The notes beneath the pieces are model-generated. The model made no database searches, was not told the DNA's origin, and was given only the letters and a program-made list of their open reading frames with translations. From positions 1 to 64,000 of the forward strand of contig CABUKB010000003.1 of the NCBI GenBank assembly GCA_902492045.1: a stretch of DNA of 64,000 nt, written 5' to 3'. Of the stretch, positions 15,379-23,997 are shown piece after piece. This DNA comes from an uncultured Oscillospiraceae bacterium (GTDB lineage: Bacteria > Bacillota > Clostridia > Oscillospirales > Acutalibacteraceae). Each line of letters starts with the position of its first letter. Position 1 is the first letter of the stretch. Position numbers and translations under genes: made by a program.

Positions 15379-18066
15379 GTGATCTGGTACAGCAGCCATC
15401 TGGACGATGTGGCCCGGGAACTGAAAACCGATCTAGAGAAGGGTCTGTCAGAAGGCGAGGCCGCCATCCGGCTTCAAGAATATGGAACCAACAAACTCAA
15501 CGAAAAAAAGCCCCGATCCTTTTTTCAGCGGTTTCTAGATCAGATGAAGGATGCCATGGTTATCATCCTGATTGTCGCCGCCATCGTTTCTCTTGGACTC
15601 AGCATTTATAACTTTATCCAGGGAACGGAAGCCGACTGGATCGAACCGATTGTCATCGTACTCATCGTGATTGTCAACGGGTTGCTCGGCGTTATTCAGG
15701 AGAGCAAGGCGGAAGCCGCCCTCGAAGCACTCAAAAATATGGCTTCCCCCTCCGCCAAGGTTCTGCGGGACGGTGAGATAAAGACTCTCTCTTCCACCTG
15801 CCTCGTGCCCGGAGATATCCTCGATTTGGAGGCAGGCGATCTGGTACCGGCGGACTGCCGCCTGATCTCCGGCACCAGTTTTAAATGCGACGAATCCGCC
15901 TTGACCGGGGAATCGATTCCGGTAGAAAAGGACGCTTCGGCCGAAGTCGCAGACATTGCGCCTCTCGGTGACCGCCTGAATATGGCCTATTCCGGCTGCG
16001 CCGTGTCTTATGGACGAGCCCGTGCCCTCGTGGTCGAGACCGGGATGCATACCGAAATGGGCAAGATCGCCTCCATGCTGGAAAATGAGGAGGACACCGC
16101 TACTCCCCTGCAAAACCGGCTTGCCCATCTCGGCAAAACCCTCGGGTTCCTCGCGCTTGGTATCTGTGCCGTTATCTTCGTCGTCGGTCTGATATACCGG
16201 CTGCCGGTGCTCGATATGTTTATGACGGCCGTCTCTCTGGCGGTTGCGGCGATCCCGGAAGGGCTGCCCGCCATTGTCACCATTGTACTCGCCATCGGGG
16301 TTCAGCGGATGGTGGCCAAAAATGCGATTATCCGCCGTCTGCCGGCTGTGGAAACCCTCGGCAGCGCATCGGTCATCTGTTCGGACAAGACCGGTACCCT
16401 TACCCAGAACCGGATGACTCTGACCCGCCTGTTCAGTGGCAGCCGTATCATTGACGATCTGGACAGTCCTCTTTCCGAGGGGGCGTTGGCTCTCATCCGT
16501 CTGGCGACGCTTTGTACCGACGGCACCGTTCAAATCAAGGACGGCAAAGAAGTGCATATCGGGGATCCCACCGAAACCGCTATCGTCGCCTGTGCTCTGC
16601 ATCAGGGACTGGATAAGGCGGATTTGATGGCCCAGCATCCCAGGCTGGGCGAAATCCCCTTCGACTCTGACCGAAAACTCATGACCACGATTCATCTGAT
16701 CGAAGGACAGAATATCGTTATTGTCAAAGGCGCGCCCGATGTACTCTTTGAGCGGTGCGTATCGGGTCCCGTAGAAGCAGCCGCCGCGGCGAACGAACAA
16801 ATGGGACGGCAGGCGCTGCGTGTTTTGGCCGTCGCCTACAAAACCATCGGCGAAGTGCCGTTGGAATGCCGTTCGGAGGAACTTGAACAGGGCCTGACCT
16901 TTGCCGGCCTTGTCGGGATGATCGACCCGCCCCGCCCTGAAGCTGTGGAGGCTATCCGGGAATGCGACGCCGCCGGGATCCGCACGATTATGATCACGGG
17001 CGATCACGTGATTACCGCCTCCGCCATTGCCCGCCAGCTCGGTATCCTTCACGATGACAGCGAGGCGGTCACCGGTACACAGCTTGCGGCTATGAGCGAT
17101 GAGGAACTTTTCCAAAATATCCGGCGGTACCGGGTGTATGCCCGGGTAACGCCTTCGGATAAAATTCGGATCGTCAAAGCCTGGCAGCAAGCGGGGGAAA
17201 TCGTCTCCATGACCGGCGACGGCGTCAACGATGCCCCCGCCCTAAAAGCGGCGGACATCGGCTGTGCCATGGGTATTACCGGTACCGATGTGGCCAAAGG
17301 AGCGGCCGACATGACCCTGACCGACGACAATTTCGCCACCATTGTCACTGCTGTGCGGGAGGGCCGCGGCATCTACGACAACATCCGGAAATCCGTGCAA
17401 TTCCTTCTCTCCTGCAATCTCGGTGAAATCCTCACCGTCTTTCTGGCCATGTTATTGTGGAGAGAAAGCCCTCTGATGCCGGTCCAGCTACTATGGATCA
17501 ACCTCGTCACAGACAGCCTGCCCGCCCTGGCCCTCGGCATGGAACCCGTTGAAAGGGATGTCATGCGCCGCAAACCCAGAGCGAAAACCGAAAGCCTCTT
17601 TGCCCATGGTATGGGCATCCGCGCAGGTCTCCAGGGAGTCCTCATCGGACTGTTGGCTTTGGTCGCTTACGCCATCGGTTCCCGCTTCCTGCATCCGGCT
17701 GGCGATGGCTTTTGGGGATGCCTTTTTGCCACCCCTACGCATTCCAATATAGTGCTGGGCGAAACGATGGCGTTCGCTGTGCTGGCCCTTTCTCAGCTTG
17801 TCCACGCCTTTAACGTGCGTTCCTACCATTCCCTATTCCAGGTGGGCTTCCACACGAATCTTTATATGCTCGGGGCCTTCTTAGCCTCCCTCGTTCTGAT
17901 GCTTGTGGTGCTTTTTGTTCCAGTACTGCAAAATGTGTTCGATGTTACGCAGATGAATGCTTCGGCTTGGGGAATTGTCGCCGGGCTTGCTTTGGTTCCA
18001 CTGGTGGTCGTAGAGATTGCCAAAGGGATACAGGCTCTGGTCCGCCGCCGCAAGGCCAACGCTTAA
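15379..18066 (+). CDS. Calcium-transporting-type P-type ATPase
   Basis: This 895-residue P2-type cation ATPase exports cations at the cost of ATP. It has the TGES motif (SALTGESIPV), the membrane-4 motif PEGLPA (293-298), typical of Ca2+ and related pumps, the phosphorylated Asp in CSDKTGTLTQNR (D336), KGAPD, and the hinge GDGVNDAPALKAADIG. Ten membrane segments can be drawn, with a C-terminal six-helix block. Start is GTG at 15379 with AAGGAGG upstream. It is followed after 24 bases by the hemolysin III gene. Ca2+ as substrate is inferred from the motifs; Mn2+ is possible. Confidence 0.92.
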   Translation: MIWYSSHLDDVARELKTDLEKGLSEGEAAIRLQEYGTNKLNEKKPRSFFQRFLDQMKDAMVIILIVAAIVSLGLSIYNFIQGTEADWIEPIVIVLIVIVNGLLGVIQESKAEAALEALKNMASPSAKVLRDGEIKTLSSTCLVPGDILDLEAGDLVPADCRLISGTSFKCDESALTGESIPVEKDASAEVADIAPLGDRLNMAYSGCAVSYGRARALVVETGMHTEMGKIASMLENEEDTATPLQNRLAHLGKTLGFLALGICAVIFVVGLIYRLPVLDMFMTAVSLAVAAIPEGLPAIVTIVLAIGVQRMVAKNAIIRRLPAVETLGSASVICSDKTGTLTQNRMTLTRLFSGSRIIDDLDSPLSEGALALIRLATLCTDGTVQIKDGKEVHIGDPTETAIVACALHQGLDKADLMAQHPRLGEIPFDSDRKLMTTIHLIEGQNIVIVKGAPDVLFERCVSGPVEAAAAANEQMGRQALRVLAVAYKTIGEVPLECRSEELEQGLTFAGLVGMIDPPRPEAVEAIRECDAAGIRTIMITGDHVITASAIARQLGILHDDSEAVTGTQLAAMSDEELFQNIRRYRVYARVTPSDKIRIVKAWQQAGEIVSMTGDGVNDAPALKAADIGCAMGITGTDVAKGAADMTLTDDNFATIVTAVREGRGIYDNIRKSVQFLLSCNLGEILTVFLAMLLWRESPLMPVQLLWINLVTDSLPALALGMEPVERDVMRRKPRAKTESLFAHGMGIRAGLQGVLIGLLALVAYAIGSRFLHPAGDGFWGCLFATPTHSNIVLGETMAFAVLALSQLVHAFNVRSYHSLFQVGFHTNLYMLGAFLASLVLMLVVLFVPVLQNVFDVTQMNASAWGIVAGLALVPLVVVEIAKGIQALVRRRKANA

Positions 18067-18090
18067 TCTGTACCCGAAAGGAGATCTCTT

Positions 18091-18744
18091 ATGCCCTCTA
18101 ACACCGGTGTGGAGAAAAAAGCGCCCTTTTATACTGTGGGGGAAGAAATCACCAATGCCATTACCCATGGAGCAGGGGCGGGACTGGCCATCGCCGGAAC
18201 GGTGATTCTTCTCGTTCGCTCTAAGGATGCCTGGCAGGCGGTCGGTTCGGCGGTTTACGGAGCCAGCATGATCTTTTTATTCCTGATGTCCTGCCTCTAT
18301 CATGCCCTGACAAATCCCACGGCCAAAAAAGTTTTTCGTGTTTTTGATCATACGTCCATTTTCTTCCTGATTGCCGGAACTTATACCCCTTTTACTCTGG
18401 TCACGCTGCGCGGCTGGGTGGGATGGACGGTGTTCGGCGTGGTCTGGGGCGTTGCCATCGTTGGGATCGTCCTCAATTCGGTGAGCATCGAACGGTTTAA
18501 GAAGGTCTCCATGGTCGGATACATTGCGAGCGGCTGGTGCGTCATCGCCGCTATCGTGCCGTTGGTTCAGCGTATGGCACTGCCCGGGGTGATCCTGCTT
18601 GTCCTCGGTGGTGTATTCTATACCGTCGGCGTCCTCTTCTACCGTAAAAAAGGCATCCGCTTCATGCATGCTTTCTGGCATCTTTTCGTTTTGGCAGGGG
18701 CTATACTCCACTATTTTTGTATTTTGTTTTATGTCGTCGGGTAA
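18091..18744 (+). CDS. Hemolysin III / PAQR-family membrane protein
   Basis: This 217-residue protein has seven predicted helices. It shows the family motifs EEITNAITHGAGAGLAIAG at the start, SCLYHAL with the metal-binding His, FDHTSIFFLIAGTYTPF, and the C-terminal HAFWHLFVLAGAILHYF. Three conserved histidines and an aspartate form the presumed zinc site. Despite the name, bacterial members are not proven toxins. It shares an operon with the cation ATPase, with AAAGGAG before its ATG. Confidence 0.9.
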   Translation: MPSNTGVEKKAPFYTVGEEITNAITHGAGAGLAIAGTVILLVRSKDAWQAVGSAVYGASMIFLFLMSCLYHALTNPTAKKVFRVFDHTSIFFLIAGTYTPFTLVTLRGWVGWTVFGVVWGVAIVGIVLNSVSIERFKKVSMVGYIASGWCVIAAIVPLVQRMALPGVILLVLGGVFYTVGVLFYRKKGIRFMHAFWHLFVLAGAILHYFCILFYVVG

Positions 18745-18796
18745 TCCCAGAAATGTAAAGATATAGCCGGCTCATGATGAGTTGGTCATATAGCTC

Positions 18797-18833
18797 CGCC
18801 CCCTGCCGCAGTGGTTTCCTGCGTCAGGGGGCG
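18797..18833. terminator. Terminator between the hemolysin III and DAO-flavoprotein genes
   Basis: CGCCCCCTG with CGCAG pairs with CTGCG and CAGGGGGCG around a short loop. It lies between convergent genes and may work both ways. The T run is weak. Confidence 0.65.
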
Positions 18834-18852
18834 TTCCATTTCCGTCCGTATT

Positions 18853-20103
18853 TCAGCGTTTTACACGCCATTCCCGGTGAGGGGAAAATAAGCCGAGTTC
18901 ATGATCGTCAATTCCCTGATATTGCTGTAACAGTAAACGGCCCGCGATCTCCGCATAAAGAATCCCGTTATCCCCGCAGCACATCGCATAGGCAATCCGG
19001 CTGCTTTCCGGCAGACGGCCGATGACAGGAAGACGATCCTTAGTGGTACCATCCTTGGCGGCAAATACATACTCGACCGTGATATTGTGAATGGCGGGAA
19101 ACATATCCCGCAGGATCTGGCCTAAAGTATCGAACCGTTTTTCCACGGCAGGCGTCATATTGATGAGACCGGCCAGCCGTCCCTTTTCGTCCATGTAAAC
19201 GCTGTCGAGACCCCCGATGAGGATCCGGTTGTCGGCTGTGACGCTCAGATAAAGGCGGGGTTCTCCATCCCGATGGATTACACAGGGCCCCCTCCATCCG
19301 GCAAAGCCATCCACGGGTTCGGTAAGGGCCATATACGTGGTCCGCACGTCATCCAAACCACCGCAATGCCGGCTGACATCCAACCCCGTCGCCATAACCA
19401 CATAACCAGCCGTAACGGTATGCCCGGTATCGCATTCGATCCGAATGGTATTCTCCTCTACCTGTTCGAGCGTTTCCGCGCCTGTATTTTCGAAGATACG
19501 CGCCCCTTTATTCAGGGCCGCGGTAGCCAATCCATGCACCATCCGGTACGGATCGACCTGTGCCGCCGCGTTTTGGGTATAAACACCCGCACTCATCGGG
19601 AAGGTGAATTGCGTGCTCGCGGTATCGGCGTCGAGCAGTTCGACCTCCATACCGTTGTGCAGCCGAAGGGAATATTCGCGGCGAAGAGGCGCCTTCCCCT
19701 CTTCGGTGACGGCATAACGCAGGCTGTCCATCCTTCTGAACCCGCACGGCTCCTGAAAAGAAGCACACAGCTTTTCAACATTATCCAATGCCTCGGAGAG
19801 AAGGTGCGCCGCAGTCATGGCACGCTCCGCTCCGATCTTATCGGCTAAACAGATCAAATTGTCCTCGCCAGAGAGGGTCATCATGCCGGAGGATACAGCC
19901 GTTCCGCCGTAACCGATAGGAGTATCGCTGAGAAGGACGGTGTCCAGCCCGGCTTCTGCAAAGCGCATCGCCGTCATCGCTGCGGCGATTCCTCCCCCGA
20001 CCACAGCCACCTCACAGGTTATATCCTCATCGAGCCAACGGTACTGTGCAGGCGCCGGTGTTAATGAAGTCCACGCCGAAGCATGAACGGTGTTCTTTAT
20101 CAT
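18853..20103 (-). CDS. DAO-type FAD-dependent oxidoreductase
   Basis: This 416-residue protein has an N-terminal FAD motif EVAVVGGGIAAAMTAMRFAEAG (about 32-53) and the DAO layout, with GGTAVSSGMMTL, VDPYRMVHGLATAALNKGARIFENT and a C-terminal LPVIGRLPESSRIAYAMCCGDNGI. Relatives oxidise amines or amino acids; the substrate here is unknown. No Rieske domain follows, although similar proteins often have one. It stands alone on the minus strand, divergent from mscS. Confidence 0.82.
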   Translation of the reverse strand: MIKNTVHASAWTSLTPAPAQYRWLDEDITCEVAVVGGGIAAAMTAMRFAEAGLDTVLLSDTPIGYGGTAVSSGMMTLSGEDNLICLADKIGAERAMTAAHLLSEALDNVEKLCASFQEPCGFRRMDSLRYAVTEEGKAPLRREYSLRLHNGMEVELLDADTASTQFTFPMSAGVYTQNAAAQVDPYRMVHGLATAALNKGARIFENTGAETLEQVEENTIRIECDTGHTVTAGYVVMATGLDVSRHCGGLDDVRTTYMALTEPVDGFAGWRGPCVIHRDGEPRLYLSVTADNRILIGGLDSVYMDEKGRLAGLINMTPAVEKRFDTLGQILRDMFPAIHNITVEYVFAAKDGTTKDRLPVIGRLPESSRIAYAMCCGDNGILYAEIAGRLLLQQYQGIDDHELGLFSPHREWRVKR

Positions 20104-20202
20104 GAATGCCTCTTCCTCTCTGTTTTTTCATAGTGTGCGACCCTGTTTCAAAATTATGTACCCGATTTGCCGGATGAGCGCGGAAAATCTGCCGGATCGG
20201 GA

Positions 20203-20231
20203 TTGCAGCAAGGCTGAAAATAGGATATACT
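20203..20231 (+). promoter_or_regulatory. Promoter of mscS
   Basis: TTGCAG (20203-20208), 17 bases and TATACT (20226-20231), about 40 bases before the ATG. Confidence 0.6.
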
Positions 20232-20272
20232 TTTTCTGCCTGAGAATATGGAACGGAAGAGGATGAAAGGAT

Positions 20273-21124
20273 ATGAAACAATTCGTCGCCGCCCTTTCGG
20301 ATTTCTGGGCGAAAATCGTGGCATTTCTGCCCAGCCTGCTGGCCGCCGCCGTCATCCTTTTGATCGCATTTATTGTCACCAAACTGACAGAGGGTCCTAT
20401 TGCGGCGATGCTCAAAAGGCGCAAATTCGATATCGACGAGGTGGCCGTCAAATACGTCAATCGAGTTATCAAGATCCTGATTTGGTTTATTGCGGTCATT
20501 ATGGTAATGGACAAACTGGGAATTCCGGTGAGCAGCCTGCTGACCATGCTGGCCGCCATCGGTGCGGCCGTGGCTTTAGCGATTAAAGATAACTTGTCCA
20601 ACTTGGCTTCGGGTGTCGTCCTGCTGTTTACCAAACCGTTTAAAGCCGGGGATTACATCGAGGTGGAGGACGTCTCCGGCTCGATTAAGGAAATCGAAAT
20701 TATGCACACTTATTTGGACACTCCCGGCCACACGCTGATCGCCATACCCAACACAAAAATGATGACCGCCACCATCGTCAACTATTCCGCATATGAAACC
20801 AGACGGCAGGATCTGCTGTTCTCCATCGGATACGACAGCGACCTTCGTGAGGCGAAAGCGGTGCTTTTGGAATTGGCACAGGCCCATCCGCTCATCCTGA
20901 AAGACCCGCCTCCCTGCGTCATGGTCAACGAACAGGGCGAGTCCGCCGTCGTGCTTTTGCTGCGCGTCTGGTGCCAAAACGATGTGTATTGGGATCTGCG
21001 TTACGATTTGCAGGAGAAGGTGAAGCTGGCCTTTGACCAAAAAGGCATTACCATTCCTTATAACCAGCTACAGATCCATCTTCCGCCTTCCAGCCCCTCT
21101 GACGCTTCAGAACCGGCCAAATAA
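20273..21124 (+). CDS. mscS: Small-conductance mechanosensitive channel
   Basis: This 283-residue MscS-family channel releases solutes on hypo-osmotic shock. It has three membrane segments, the pore helix region AAIGAAVALAIKDNLSNLASG with closely packed Ala and Gly residues, and the beta domain FKAGDYIEVEDVSGSIKEI with IPNTKMM. The length matches E. coli MscS. Single-gene unit with its own promoter and terminator. Confidence 0.93.
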   Translation: MKQFVAALSDFWAKIVAFLPSLLAAAVILLIAFIVTKLTEGPIAAMLKRRKFDIDEVAVKYVNRVIKILIWFIAVIMVMDKLGIPVSSLLTMLAAIGAAVALAIKDNLSNLASGVVLLFTKPFKAGDYIEVEDVSGSIKEIEIMHTYLDTPGHTLIAIPNTKMMTATIVNYSAYETRRQDLLFSIGYDSDLREAKAVLLELAQAHPLILKDPPPCVMVNEQGESAVVLLLRVWCQNDVYWDLRYDLQEKVKLAFDQKGITIPYNQLQIHLPPSSPSDASEPAK

Positions 21125-21142
21125 ACCGGATACAACAAAGAA

Positions 21143-21174
21143 GCGGTGCGGCCCAATAGCCGCACCGCTTTTCT
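21143..21174. terminator. Bidirectional terminator between mscS and the hydrogenase cluster
   Basis: GCGGTGCGGC and GCCGCACCGC form a perfect 10-bp stem with a 6-base loop, followed by TTTTCT on plus and by a T-rich stretch on minus. Confidence 0.9.
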
Positions 21175-21227
21175 CCTTATTTCGGGCCGGATGTCACTGC
21201 GTTCCATAAAACGCCGGATAGGACCGG

Positions 21228-22688
21228 TCACGAACGCCGATGAATATCCGCAGCGTCCAGGCCCTTTTCCTTATAACTGGACAGGATCTCCTCCCGGCCG
21301 TTGAGCCGGGTCTCGAACACTTTTTTGGATTTTTGCCATTCATTTAGGTTCGCCGGTCCTCCCATGCAGCCGCCCACACAACACATGCCCTCGATGAAAT
21401 CCTCCGTCAGCTTGCCCGCTTTGAGAAGCATCAGAGCTTTGCGGCATTCTTCCGCGCCGTTGCAGGGCAGTGCCCGAATCTCAGGCGCATCTCCCCTCTC
21501 CGCCAAAACCTGGGACACCGCCTTGGTCACGCCTCCGGATAGTGCAAAGCCCTTTCCGTAGCGGGTGGCATCATCCTCCCCGGTCTCTTCTCCGGTCGGT
21601 TCAATCTCCTTTGCACACATCATCGCGTATAATTCCTCAAACGTCAGCGCATAGTCGAGCTCCCCGATGTAGCTGCTCATCACCTCGTTTTTCTTGGCTA
21701 TACAGGGGCCGACAAAAACCGTGGTCACTCCCGGCTTTTGGGTACGGACATACCGCTCCACCGCCACCATGGGGGAGACAGTAGTGGAAACAAATTTCAT
21801 CAGTTCCGGAAAGTGCTTGCGCACCATGCTGACAAAAGCCGGACAGCAGCTGGACGTTGTCGCCATTCCCGCCGCCTTATGCTCAAGCAGTTCTTCCGCT
21901 TCGTTTACCGCCACCATATCGGCGCCGAGCGCCACTTCGTATACATCGTCAAATCCCAGGCGCCGGACCGCCGCCTTGATCTGAGGCAGGGTGGCGGTAC
22001 CGAATTGTCCCTCAATCGAGGGGGCAATCAGGGCGACAACCTCCCGCTTGGGATCGAGCAGAGCATCAATGACATTGGTCATCATGGATACATCGGAAAT
22101 CGCCCCAAAGGGACAGCCGACAACGCATGCCCCGCAGTTGATGCATTTATCCGGATCAATTGTGGCGATGTCATTGTCGTCCATACTGATGGCCTTGACC
22201 GGGCAGCTGCGTTTGCAAGGCCGCTCGGTTTCAACAATCGCATTATAGGGGCAGGCCGCCACGCACTTACCGCATTTGCGGCATTTTTCCGGATCAATGA
22301 TCGCCCCCTTCGGGGTACTGGTAATGGCTCCGAACGGGCAGGCCTTTTCACATTTCTTCGCCAGACATCCCCGGCAGTTCTGAGTCACCGTGATTTTGGT
22401 GATGGGACATCCCTCACAGGCACAGGGAATGACATGAACCACCTGAGAACTATCCGCATCGGTATACAGGACATCCACTGGCAATTTGCCCATGGCCATG
22501 CGGACCCGTTGCCGGATGATCTCCCGTTCCCGGTAGACACAGCAGCGGAACTGTGGCTTGATCCCTTGAATCAGATCGTATGGAATCTTGTCCTTGCCTT
22601 CGTCGTAGAGGGTCCCGGCAAACGCATAAGCGGCTGTGGCCTTTAGAACCGCGTGTTTGATTTGTACGATATCGGTCACATTGTTCAT
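21228..22688 (-). CDS. Monomeric [FeFe] hydrogenase, group B-like, with ferredoxin domains
   Basis: This 486-residue protein carries an N-terminal Cys-rich ferredoxin region (about 89-195) with several CxxCxxC clusters for [4Fe-4S]. A hydrogenase H-domain follows, whose cluster motifs are TTSSCCPAF (C281, C282), FVGPCIAKKNE (C329) and GMCCVGGCMGG (C436, C437, C441). These differ from the classical group A motifs and fit the group B pattern as I recall it. Proposed role: H2 production or uptake with ferredoxin. It ends a four-gene minus-strand cluster with a phosphatase and a sensory hydrogenase. No hydE, hydF or hydG maturase is in the window. Confidence 0.85.
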   Translation of the reverse strand: MNNVTDIVQIKHAVLKATAAYAFAGTLYDEGKDKIPYDLIQGIKPQFRCCVYREREIIRQRVRMAMGKLPVDVLYTDADSSQVVHVIPCACEGCPITKITVTQNCRGCLAKKCEKACPFGAITSTPKGAIIDPEKCRKCGKCVAACPYNAIVETERPCKRSCPVKAISMDDNDIATIDPDKCINCGACVVGCPFGAISDVSMMTNVIDALLDPKREVVALIAPSIEGQFGTATLPQIKAAVRRLGFDDVYEVALGADMVAVNEAEELLEHKAAGMATTSSCCPAFVSMVRKHFPELMKFVSTTVSPMVAVERYVRTQKPGVTTVFVGPCIAKKNEVMSSYIGELDYALTFEELYAMMCAKEIEPTGEETGEDDATRYGKGFALSGGVTKAVSQVLAERGDAPEIRALPCNGAEECRKALMLLKAGKLTEDFIEGMCCVGGCMGGPANLNEWQKSKKVFETRLNGREEILSSYKEKGLDAADIHRRS

Positions 22689-22821
22689 AACGATGACTCA
22701 TTCCTTTCCAGATGCCGGGGAATCGCATGGGTTTTGGCCATTTTACTGAAAGGGGCGTTTTGCCCACTTTCGACAGAACAGGCTATTTAACCGACCGTTG
22801 GAGCCATTATCTTCTGCCGGT

Positions 22822-23997
22822 TCAATAATATCGAATTTTTACGACTTTACCGGCTCCCCGCAGCATGTCTGCCAGATCTTCGAGCAGCCGGATTTTAATG
22901 CTCAGATCCACAGGCAGGTTTGGGTTTTGATGAGCCGGGTTAATGGCCTTGCCGATAAACATATATAAGTGCGTACACTGCTCAAGCAGGATTCGTGCAA
23001 TCATAGAAGCGCCGTTTTGTCCGTCCAACAGCTTCAGGCTCTCCGTATCGGCGGGATTATCCAACACCTGCTTGACGATAACGTTAGCCTGACGGATGGT
23101 CAGGACCCCCTCGGTCACCAGGTCGATCCCTTTGATATGGGCAATCGGAGGCAGATCGTCATCATAACTCAAATCGGTGGTTACTTCCCGGCCGAGGACA
23201 CGGGCTACCAGGTTGGCACTGCTGCCCCCGCACACCATTTTGAGGCCGTCAAGGGACATGAAATCCACCACCGCCCGTTCATCGTCCTGTGGAAACCGGG
23301 GCGGACCCGAAAAGATGCTGACAATCTGCTCCGGAATAGCCTTGACTGTAGCAACGGTGGTGTCGTCCCCCGGTTTGCGCATATACAAATCTTCGCATGC
23401 GCCGATAAGAGCCGCCGTCATCCGGGCGCTGGTATTCTCGTCCTTCCAGTTATCCTCGAGAAACTCACAAACACTGTCCCAGTTCCAACCCAGATTCAGT
23501 ACCGCCCCAATCCCGGCATACATCACACCGTCGCTGATCAGCGTAAGCATATCGCCGCATTCCAGATCGAAGACCGCTTCCTTGATGGTCTTTCCCCCTA
23601 CTTCACGGGTGGTATAATCAATGGGATATACCACACCGTCATGGGTGTAGATGCATCCGGGGCAGTCGAATTCGGTCAGATAGACCTTTCCCTCCGGCGT
23701 CAGCTTGAGAATAGAAAAGGTGGAATAGGCCATATGGCGCACCTTGCAGACCGGCAGAGTATGGATAATGGTATCCACCGTATCCTCTAAAGTGGCGCCG
23801 GCTTTCATCATGGTGGCGATAATCTTGGAGGTCAGGGTGGCCAGAATATTGGCTTTAACGCCGCTTCCCAACCCGTCGGACAGCACCACGATGACGTCTT
23901 CGTCGGTCCGGACGATCTCCACCTTGTCTCCGCAGAGCTCCTCGCCTTTTTTATTGAGACTTTTGGTGGTCACGTCGTAATACAGCCGCCCGCTCAT
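22822..23997 (-). CDS. SpoIIE/PP2C-like serine phosphatase linked to the sensory hydrogenase
   Basis: This 391-residue protein has a PP2C/SpoIIE catalytic core in its first 220 residues. VVLSDGLGSGVKAN carries a metal-binding Asp, LTLISDGVMYAG another, and KPGDDTTVATVK the late Asp pair. The C-terminal 150 residues are unassigned. Its ATG overlaps the stop of the PAS-containing hydrogenase gene, so the two proteins are probably made together. Family knowledge: group C sensory [FeFe] hydrogenases of one type sit beside such phosphatases. The phosphoprotein target is unknown, and no partner anti-sigma factor is visible nearby. Confidence 0.85.
   Translation of the reverse strand: MSGRLYYDVTTKSLNKKGEELCGDKVEIVRTDEDVIVVLSDGLGSGVKANILATLTSKIIATMMKAGATLEDTVDTIIHTLPVCKVRHMAYSTFSILKLTPEGKVYLTEFDCPGCIYTHDGVVYPIDYTTREVGGKTIKEAVFDLECGDMLTLISDGVMYAGIGAVLNLGWNWDSVCEFLEDNWKDENTSARMTAALIGACEDLYMRKPGDDTTVATVKAIPEQIVSIFSGPPRFPQDDERAVVDFMSLDGLKMVCGGSSANLVARVLGREVTTDLSYDDDLPPIAHIKGIDLVTEGVLTIRQANVIVKQVLDNPADTESLKLLDGQNGASMIARILLEQCTHLYMFIGKAINPAHQNPNLPVDLSIKIRLLEDLADMLRGAGKVVKIRYY

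Noticed and set aside
15535..17190. Open minus-strand frame of 551 codons opposite the P-type ATPase gene
   Set aside because: It is fully antisense to a protein with all family motifs, has no known domain and no good ribosome binding site. Long shadows are expected in G+C-rich DNA.
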